The translations under genes and the position numbers were made by a program. A stretch of DNA of 6,547 nucleotides from an uncultured Eubacteriales bacterium. Its GTDB lineage: Bacteria > Bacillota_A > Clostridia > Christensenellales > Aristaeellaceae. Where the stretch lies: NCBI GenBank assembly GCA_900553645.1, contig USEE01000077.1, forward strand, positions 1-6,547, given 5' to 3'. Of the stretch, positions 1-4,946 are shown piece by piece (positions within the stretch are counted from its first letter, which is position 1; the number at the start of each line of letters is the position of its first letter). The notes under the pieces are model-generated. The model worked only from the letters and a program-made list of their open reading frames with translations, made no database searches and had not been told where the DNA came from.

Positions 1-807
1 AGCTTTATCGCGGATGCATTTTCCGCTTCGCCGTATGCCTATACGATAATCGTCATACTGCGCTTTGCGGCTTATGGACTTGCGATTGTGGAACTGCTGA
101 TACTGCTTTCGCCGGTCGAATATCCGTATGCGCACACCGGCGACAAGGTGCGATTCACCGACGTATTCACAAAGCCGTTTTCGCACAAGCGCTTTATGCT
201 TACACAGATGATACTGGTGCTGTGGACGTTCTTCGGCAATACCGATGCATCGGCGATAAACTATTACCTGCTCAATAACGTCGGTACCAGCTACACGTTT
301 ACATCGATACTGAACATGTTTTACCCTGTATTCCTGCTGATATTCATGACGCCCGCAAAGCGCATAATCCGCAGGATAGGCTGGATGCGCTCGTTCGCAA
401 TCGGCGGCATACTGTATGCGATACCGTCGGCCGTATATTCGCTGGTCACGGCGAACAACTACCTGTGGCTGCTTACAATCGTACGCTTTTCGCAGCATAT
501 GTTCGGCACGCTCATGAATACCGCCGTCACCAACATGCCTTTTATGAACATGCCCGACAGCGACCGCGTGAGTTACTTTGCGTTCTACACGCTGGATACC
601 AACATCGCGGCATTCCTGGGCATGTTGTTCGGCACATGGTTCGTGGGCGCCTTCCCCGACCTTATGCTGACCATAGGCGGATTCCAGTTCTGCAATATAC
701 AGGTGCTTATGTGGGTTGAATCCTTCGGCAGGGTGTTCGTGCCGGTGCTGCTGCTTTCGCTGATACAGCATATAGCGCCGCCCGACGAACTGCATATCGC
801 GCGTTAA
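1..807 (+). CDS. MFS transporter, C-terminal half (5' truncated by window edge)
   Basis: The frame is open from the first base to a TAA at 805-807, giving 268 residues with no start in view; the GTG at 88 is only an internal valine codon. The protein is very hydrophobic. It shows about six membrane segments: the end of one around residues 15-38, then about 66-88, 98-116, 131-151, 155-176 and 190-215, and a last one near 233-255. A short basic loop (AKRIIRRIGW, around residues 119-128) sits between two segments, as in the cytoplasmic loops of the major facilitator superfamily. The tail is short and polar (PPDELHIAR). This layout fits the C-terminal six-helix half of an MFS permease. The substrate cannot be read from the sequence. 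The gene is convergent with the methyltransferase and ends 13 bp before a strong terminator. The family call is by overall character rather than a diagnostic motif. Confidence 0.72.
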   Translation, partial: SFIADAFSASPYAYTIIVILRFAAYGLAIVELLILLSPVEYPYAHTGDKVRFTDVFTKPFSHKRFMLTQMILVLWTFFGNTDASAINYYLLNNVGTSYTFTSILNMFYPVFLLIFMTPAKRIIRRIGWMRSFAIGGILYAIPSAVYSLVTANNYLWLLTIVRFSQHMFGTLMNTAVTNMPFMNMPDSDRVSYFAFYTLDTNIAAFLGMLFGTWFVGAFPDLMLTIGGFQFCNIQVLMWVESFGRVFVPVLLLSLIQHIAPPDELHIAR

Positions 808-820
808 GACATAAATCCGC

Positions 821-851
821 AAATAGCGAGCCAACCGGCTCGCTATTTTTT
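821..851 (+). terminator. Intrinsic terminator of the MFS transporter gene
   Basis: A perfect 12-bp stem (AAATAGCGAGCC / GGCTCGCTATTT, 821-832 and 837-848) closes an AACC tetraloop and runs into six T residues (846-851). It starts 13 bp after the transporter stop. The stem would also form in minus-strand RNA about 19 bp beyond the presumed methyltransferase end, so it may serve both convergent genes. The minus-strand T run is limited to the three bases within the stem, so termination in that direction would be weaker. Confidence 0.93.
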
Positions 852-869
852 GCATGTATGAAGTTCGCT

Positions 870-1479
870 TTATGCCTTGCGGCAGGTAACACACCCAGTC
901 TTTTGAATTTTTGTCAATCTTGACACCCGAAAAGCCCGCTGACGTCAATGCATCGGCTATCACGTCGGGCGCATATATCCTCAGGCCCTGCACTATGTCC
1001 ATCCACTTTTTATCGCCCGCCTTTTCTCCGCTTACCTCGTTGCAGACCATGAACGTGCCGCCGGGTTTCAGAGCGCTATATACCTGAGCAAATGCTTTAT
1101 CAATGTCTGGCCAAAAGTATATCGTCTCGAACGCCGTAATCACGTCGAACGCTGCCTTGCCAAACGGCAGCTGCATCACGTTGCCCTGCAATATTTCGCA
1201 GCTTCCCGCCTCTATTGCCATTTGGTTTACCTTGCGCGACTTTTCCACGCTCACTTCCGAATAATCAAGGCCGATTACCCTGCCGCGCCCACTTTTTTCA
1301 AGCAGACGCTTCACATTCGCGCCTCCTCCGCAGCCTATATCCAGGCATACATCGCCATCATGCACGTCGATATGTCTAAATCCCCATTCAGCCATGCCCG
1401 AATGCCCTACATTCATCATGTTCAGCATTATCTTACCGCCCACGCCCTCCGGCTTGCGCGTATTTTGAAAAAAAGCCAT
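870..1479 (-). CDS. Class I SAM-dependent methyltransferase, apparent frameshift in the last codons
   Basis: Starting at the ATG on the minus strand (1479-1477), the frame gives a small Rossmann-fold methyltransferase. Motif I, LDIGCGGGANVKRL, is at residues 46-59. The acidic residue after strand 2 is D72 in IGLDYS. The motif II region is LPFGKAAFDVITAF (104-117), and the post-II strand is LKPGGTFMVCNE (137-148). This resembles the COG2226/Methyltransf_11 group, which methylates small molecules or quinones; the substrate is unknown. A strong Shine-Dalgarno, GAGGGAGGGG (1486-1495), lies 6 nt upstream. After W195-V196-C197 the observed frame meets no stop and stays open to the left window edge, through the terminator and antisense to the transporter. 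A one-frame slip after that point reads V-T-C-R-K-A then TAA at 872-870, a normal ending for this family and just before the hairpin. The span given uses that shifted stop; it is 610 nt, one base more than 203 codons. Confidence 0.82.
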
Positions 1480-1485
1480 GTTTTA

Positions 1486-1495
1486 CCCCTCCCTC
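1486..1495 (-). promoter_or_regulatory. Ribosome binding site of the methyltransferase
   Basis: The minus strand reads GAGGGAGGGG, then TAAAAC, then the ATG. It fixes the methyltransferase start at 1479. An in-frame TAA at 1485-1483 rules out a longer N-terminus. Part of the site can pair with an upstream CCCCT (1502-1498), see findings. Confidence 0.8.
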
Positions 1496-1518
1496 ATAGG
1501 GGATTTGCTTCTGGCTTA

Positions 1519-1547
1519 AAAATAGCATAAAAATGTCCGACAGGCAA
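1519..1547 (-). promoter_or_regulatory. Weak candidate promoter for the methyltransferase
   Basis: On the minus strand TTGCCT (1547-1542) is followed after 17 nt by TATTTT (1524-1519). Each hexamer matches the housekeeping consensus at four of six positions. It overlaps the trk terminator, and only about 50 bp separate the terminator from the gene, so a separate promoter would have to lie here. The match is weak; read-through from the trk operon is an equally good alternative. Confidence 0.25.
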
Positions 1548-1568
1548 TACGTTTCCCGTCGGACATTT
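1529..1568 (-). terminator. Intrinsic terminator of the trkA-trkH operon
   Basis: An 11-bp perfect inverted repeat (AAATGTCCGAC at 1531-1541 with GTCGGACATTT at 1558-1568) has a 16-nt loop that can pair further (GG/CC). Read on the minus strand it is followed by five T residues (1533-1529) and a T-rich stretch. It begins 22 bp beyond the distal TGA of trkH (1593-1591), as expected if that TGA, not the internal TAG, is the gene's original end. Confidence 0.85.
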
Positions 1569-1574
1569 GATTAT

Positions 1575-1594
1575 GTGATTGAAAATACAATCAC
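1575..1594 (-). other. Small hairpin over the trkH stop codon
   Basis: A perfect 7-bp stem, GTGATTG / CAATCAC (1575-1581 and 1588-1594), encloses a six-base loop and contains the distal trkH TGA at 1593-1591. It lies 6 bp before the terminator hairpin, so the transcript would end in two tandem stems. It could protect the 3' end or be chance; no T run follows it. Confidence 0.4.
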
Positions 1595-3045
1595 CATTTT
1601 CGCCATGTGCGGCGGGTAAACAGCAGCAGTATCGGGAATATCTCCAACCTGCCCAGCAGCATGTCGAATATCAGCACGATCTTTGCAAGCGGGCTGAACT
1701 AGGAATAGTTGTACATGGGGCCCACTACCTCGAAGCCGGGGCCGATGTTGTTAAGGCAGGCCAGCATCGCCGAGAAGTTTGTGGTTATCGAAAAACCGTC
1801 CAGCGACAGCAGCACGAAGCTGAACGACGCGATAAGTACGTATGCCGCCAGATACGCATTGGTGTTTTCCAGCACCTTTTCATCGACCGTATGGCCGCTC
1901 ATACGAATGCTCTGCACATTCTGAGGATGCAGTACATGGTATATGTTGCGGCGCAGCGCCTTTACCAGCAGCACCACGCGGCTGCACTTGAAGCCGCCGC
2001 CCGTGCTGCCCGCGCACGCGCCTATTACCATAAGCGTAAGCAGTATGGATTTGGAAAAGCTGGGCCACTGATCAAAATCGGTCGTGGCAAAGCCGGTCGT
2101 GGTCATTATCGTGGACACCTGAAACGCGCTGTGGCGCACGGTATCGCCCAGACTCGGATACAGCGAGCGTATGTCGATTGCGATGAGTATTATGCTTATC
2201 AGCGCCACGCCCACGTACATGCGCAGTTCGTCATCGCACAGTATGTACTTGCCCCTGCGCATCAGCAGCAGGTAGTAAATATTGAAGTTGACGCCGAACA
2301 GGAACATGAACACCGTGCACACGTTCTGAATATACGGGCTGTAGCTGGCCATGCTGTCGGCGCGCACGCCGAAGCCGCCCGTGCCGGCCGTTCCGAACGC
2401 CGTGCACAGTGCCTCGAACGCGTCCATATCGCCCAGCAGCAGGAATATCACGTCGGCCACGGTAAGGCCTATGTACAGCGCGTACAGTATGCTCGCGGTC
2501 TGGCGCATTTTGGGCACCAGTTTGCCCACATCCGGGCCGGGACTTTCGGCACGCAGTATGTGCATCGTATAGCCGCGATACTTGCCGCTGCGCGGAAGCA
2601 CAGCCAGCAAAAACACCAGCACGCCCATGCCGCCCACCCAGTGGCTGAAGCTGCGCCAGTACAGCATTCCATGCGACATGGCCTCTACATCGTTAAGTAT
2701 CGACGCGCCGGTCGTAGTAAAACCGGACACGATCTCAAACAACGCGTCCACAAACGAGGGGATTTCGCCCGACAGCCAGAAGGGCAGACAGCCGAACAGG
2801 CTCATTACTATCCAGCTAAGTCCAACGCACACCAGTCCGTCGCGCGCGAACATGCCCATACGCGCCTTGCGGCACAGAAAATACAGTATAACTCCTACGC
2901 TGCCGGTCAGCGCCGTGCATATCAGCAATACTATCATTGCGTAATGCTCGGCATATATCCAGCTCACCAGCGCGGCCGGCAGCATGAACGCCGCCTCGAT
3001 CATCAGTATCCAGGACATTATGCGTCCTATAATCTTGAAGTTCAT
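1591..3045 (-). CDS. trkH: Potassium uptake protein TrkH with an in-frame TAG at codon 449
   Basis: This is the membrane subunit of a Trk/Ktr-type K+ uptake system. All four selectivity-filter loops are visible: TTTGAS (110-115), GTAGTGGFGV (218-227), TTTGFATTDF (315-324) and NNIGPGF (432-438). The conserved GACAGSTGGGFK segment is at 342-353. Many hydrophobic helices surround them. The frame is interrupted by TAG at 1701-1699 right after GPMYNYS. The same frame then continues for 35 more sense codons, beginning FSPLAKIVLIFD and including LLGRLEIFPI and TWRKW, to a TGA at 1593-1591. That tail is the normal TrkH C-terminus, and with it the protein is 484 residues, the usual family length. As read, translation would stop at 448 and lose the last pore-lining helix. 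The start follows trkA by 8 bp, with GAGGG overlapping the trkA TGA as its ribosome site, implying translational coupling. The TAG could be a nonsense mutation, a sequencing error or a readthrough site. Confidence 0.93.
1699..1701 (-). other. In-frame amber codon inside trkH
   Basis: The plus strand CTA here reads TAG on the coding strand. It sits between NYS and FSPLAK, in the linker between the fourth pore loop and the last helix. The position is usually a variable residue in TrkH proteins. The frame is intact on both sides. The bases after it (TTC AGC) are not a known leaky context, and I see no other in-frame TAG within the window's genes. Confidence 0.9.
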
Positions 3046-3053
3046 TTCGGCCC

Positions 3054-4415
3054 TCAGTCATCAAATATCTCATTGAGATTGTGGATTATGGTATTGCTGC
3101 TGCTGACGATAACGATGGTATTGCCGGGTTCATACGAGGATGCGCCGTTGGGTATCATCGGGCCGTCCTTGGACGTTATGCACACGATAAGCACGTTGGG
3201 CCTGAGGTGTATATTGCGCAGTTCTTCGCCGCAGTGCGGTGTATTGGACTCCACGCGGAACTCAAGCGCCTCCACCTGACCGTTGGCTATCGAGTGTACC
3301 GATACCGCCGCGCCCACCTGGTTCTGCATGGCGCGCACATAGCGCACTATCGTATTCGTGCACAGCTCCTTGGGGCAGACCACACTGCCCAGCGGCAAAC
3401 TGTCAACGATGTCGCTGTTTTCGTTATGGCTTATCTTGGTCACGATATGCGGCACGCCCACGCTGCGGCCGTACAGCGATATTATCATATTAAGCTCGTC
3501 AAGGCCGGTCATTGTAACCAGCGCGTCGCAGCCCTTGATGTTCTCGCTCTCAAGCAGGTTCGTGTCGCTTGCGTCGCCGTTGATTATGCTCACATCGGGC
3601 AGCATACCCGCCAGCTGGCGGCAGCGCGCCGCGTCCTGTTCGATAAGCTGCACCGCTACGCCGTTTTGTGACAGCTTCTGCGCCAGATAATAGCCCAGCC
3701 GCCCGCCGCCGCACAGTATCACTCGGCGCACGCGGCGCGTGACTATTCCCAGATTGCTAAGCAGCATTGCAAGGTTGTTGGCCGGCGCGGTAACGAATAT
3801 GCGGTCGTTGGCCTTGAGCACGAAGTCGCCGTCCGGCGCGACTGTGCGGCCGTTGCGCAGCACCGCACACACCAGCACGCGGCATTTGACTATGCCGCCC
3901 AGATGTAATAGCGTCACGTTACACAGCTTGCTGTGCTCGTCCACCAGCAGCTCGACTATCTCCACCCTGCCCTTGGCAAACGTATCGCGCTTTAAGAACC
4001 CCGGATACCTGAGCAGCCGGTCGACCTCGGCCGCGGTCTGCTGTTCGGGATTTACCGCCATGGACAGGCCGAACATATCGCGCAGCGTGTATGCCTGCTC
4101 GGTATACTCCGGATTGCGTATGCGCGCGATTGTATGCAGGCGGCGGTTCATGCCGTGTGCGGTCATGCAGCACAAAAGGTTAACCTCGTCCGCGCTGGTC
4201 GCCGTTATCAGAAGATCGGCTTCTTCAATATTGGCCTGTCTGAGCACCTCCATTGAGGCGCAGTTGCCGTATACCGCCATTACGTCGAACCGCTCTATGC
4301 TGGATTCCAATACGTTATTGTTAGAATCGATCAGCGTGACATCGTATCCTTCCGACGTAAGCTGGCGCGTAAGGGCCAGACCCACCTTGCCGTTGCCGGC
4401 TATGATTATCTTCAC
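3054..4415 (-). CDS. trkA: Trk potassium uptake regulatory subunit TrkA, GTG start
   Basis: TrkA is the cytoplasmic, peripherally bound subunit that gates TrkH in response to nucleotides (NAD(H), ATP/ADP). The 453 residues form the usual tandem architecture. The first RCK_N Rossmann domain has GNGKVG at 7-12 and the ribose-binding acid D30 (LIDSN). It is followed by an RCK_C-like domain (about 145-220). The second RCK_N domain has GGGRLG at 236-241, E259 in LIEQD and GDASD at 280-284. A final RCK_C domain occupies about 370-453. The length is typical for a two-domain TrkA. The start codon is GTG (4415-4413), placed directly before the conserved KIIIAGNGKVG opening. AGGGAAG (4431-4425) is a moderate ribosome site 9-10 nt upstream. 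The gene is first in the operon, with trkH 8 bp downstream. Stop is TGA at 3056-3054. No defect is visible. Confidence 0.96.
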   Translation of the reverse strand: MKIIIAGNGKVGLALTRQLTSEGYDVTLIDSNNNVLESSIERFDVMAVYGNCASMEVLRQANIEEADLLITATSADEVNLLCCMTAHGMNRRLHTIARIRNPEYTEQAYTLRDMFGLSMAVNPEQQTAAEVDRLLRYPGFLKRDTFAKGRVEIVELLVDEHSKLCNVTLLHLGGIVKCRVLVCAVLRNGRTVAPDGDFVLKANDRIFVTAPANNLAMLLSNLGIVTRRVRRVILCGGGRLGYYLAQKLSQNGVAVQLIEQDAARCRQLAGMLPDVSIINGDASDTNLLESENIKGCDALVTMTGLDELNMIISLYGRSVGVPHIVTKISHNENSDIVDSLPLGSVVCPKELCTNTIVRYVRAMQNQVGAAVSVHSIANGQVEALEFRVESNTPHCGEELRNIHLRPNVLIVCITSKDGPMIPNGASSYEPGNTIVIVSSSNTIIHNLNEIFDD

Positions 4416-4469
4416 CCGTATCGCACTTCCCTAAAATACTTTGCGCCGCGTTCTATGCGGATAAATGTT

Positions 4470-4498
4470 ATTATATCATACTGCGCATCTACTTGCAA
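4470..4498 (-). promoter_or_regulatory. Housekeeping promoter of trkA-trkH
   Basis: On the minus strand TTGCAA (4498-4493) is followed by exactly 17 nt and then a perfect TATAAT (4475-4470). The -35 matches four of six consensus bases. Transcription would start near 4463, giving a leader of about 50 nt before the trkA GTG. No operator-like dyad is evident at the site. Confidence 0.7.
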
Positions 4499-4499
4499 A

Positions 4500-4724
4500 C
4501 AGATAGTATCAGCGAGATATTTGCAATATGCCTGCATATCAAAAATGCAATTATCTATGCAAAAAGCCGAACGGACGGCGCTTTATCGGTTTAAGGGCAG
4601 ACGCTTTATTCATTCTTATACGAACAAAGCCGCATTTACAGCAAGTGCAATTTGGCTCTGCTCAAAACTTAATCCATGCCGCGCCGATTTGCAAACTGTT
4701 TACATTGCAGGTGCCAAATGATTA
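4500..4724. other. AT-richer intergenic stretch with no gene
   Basis: This part of the divergent trkA/cysK intergenic region is richer in A and T than the genes on either side. Short frames cross it but lack ribosome sites and family features. The octamer TTGCAAAC occurs at 4493-4500 and 4689-4696, and related TTTGCAAT at 4520-4527; these could be regulator sites but are too short to call. I see no RNA gene, repeat array or terminator here. Confidence 0.5.
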
Positions 4725-4753
4725 TTGACAAATCGCGGCGGCAGGTATATAAT
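4725..4753 (+). promoter_or_regulatory. Perfect-consensus promoter for the cysK-like gene
   Basis: TTGACA (4725-4730), a 17-nt spacer and TATAAT (4748-4753) match the vegetative sigma consensus at all twelve positions with ideal spacing. The start point would be near A4757-A4760. The gene's ATG is at 4947, so the transcript has a leader of about 185 nt. A promoter this strong followed by a long leader suggests control after initiation or by a repressor at the start site. Confidence 0.9.
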
Positions 4754-4758
4754 CCCAT

Positions 4759-4782
4759 TAACCAGATAGGGAATTACGGTTA
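4759..4782. promoter_or_regulatory. Dyad at the transcription start, possible operator or leader stem
   Basis: TAACC (4759-4763) and GGTTA (4778-4782) form an inverted repeat centred about 10 nt past the expected start point. A repressor bound here would block a consensus promoter. In many Firmicutes cysteine genes are controlled by an Rrf2-family repressor (CymR), but I do not see its established site clearly, so this is a guess. In RNA the same bases compete with the next stem (4774-4779). Confidence 0.25.
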
Positions 4783-4946
4783 TTGTGATGCAGGCGCTGA
4801 AAGGCGTCTGCTCCGTAAAATCAATGGTGTCGTCAATATGGCACGGATACCCCGGGGCGCGACCGACAAGTGTAGACGCGCCCTGCTGCGAACATAATTT
4901 ATGGCATCACGACGTATATCGTTTTAATATGAAGGGAGAAATCACG
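4760..4946 (+). promoter_or_regulatory. Structured 5' leader of the cysK-like gene, class unrecognised
   Basis: Three hairpins can be drawn. The first is compound: TTACGG (4774-4779) pairs with CCGTAA (4813-4818), enclosing a 10-nt bulge and an 8-bp stem (GCAGGCGC 4790-4797 with GCGTCTGC 4804-4811, one G-U, loop TGAAAG). The second is GGTGTC (4826-4831) with GATACC (4846-4851, one G-U), possibly extended across a bulged G by GT (4832-4833) with AC (4843-4844). The third is GGGCGCG (4855-4861) with CGCGCCC (4877-4883) and a 15-nt loop. None has a terminator T run. I checked by eye for SAM-I, T-box, SAH, cobalamin and glycine signatures and saw none. The ribosome site AAGGGAG (4932-4938) lies 8 nt before the ATG and is outside the stems. 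This may be a cis-regulatory RNA, or simply a GC-rich leader that folds by chance. Confidence 0.4.
4932..4938 (+). promoter_or_regulatory. Ribosome binding site of the cysK-like gene
   Basis: AAGGGAG stands 8 nt before the ATG at 4947. It decides between this start and in-frame upstream ATGs at 4788, 4824 and 4929, none of which has a well-placed site. The chosen start also gives the standard CysK opening, [16 protein letters not shown]. Confidence 0.85.

Noticed and set aside
1..1479. A minus-strand frame open from 1479 to the left edge (over 490 codons), which could look like one large gene
   Set aside because: Only the part from 1479 to about 890 resembles a protein family. The rest is antisense to the transporter and stays open because that gene contains no TTA, CTA or TCA codons in its frame.
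1222..1530. A 102-codon plus-strand frame
   Set aside because: It is antisense to the methyltransferase SAM-binding region and has no independent support.
1699..1701. Pyrrolysine or selenocysteine insertion at the trkH stop
   Set aside because: TAG excludes selenocysteine. TrkH is not a methylamine methyltransferase, the position is a non-catalytic linker, and I see no obvious strong stem just after the codon.
1579..3279. A 566-codon plus-strand frame
   Set aside because: It is antisense to trkH, is dominated by His, Gln, Ala, Arg and Tyr, has no ribosome site or motif, and TrkH on the other strand has all four filter loops.
3739..4434. A 231-codon plus-strand frame
   Set aside because: It is antisense to trkA, Ser/Arg/Thr-rich and without a ribosome site; TrkA has both nucleotide-binding motifs in the opposite strand.
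4493..4696. TTGCAAAC repeated twice, with a related TTTGCAAT, as possible regulator sites
   Set aside because: The elements are short, irregularly spaced and one coincides with the trkA -35 box; chance is a sufficient explanation in AT-rich DNA.
4455..4721. An 88-codon plus-strand frame, and a 66-codon one from 4528, in the intergenic region
   Set aside because: There is no Shine-Dalgarno, the first frame overlaps the trkA promoter, and the composition looks like AT-rich noncoding DNA.
4676..4897. A 73-codon plus-strand frame crossing the cysK promoter
   Set aside because: Its start lies upstream of the perfect promoter and it runs through the structured leader; no ribosome site or family features.
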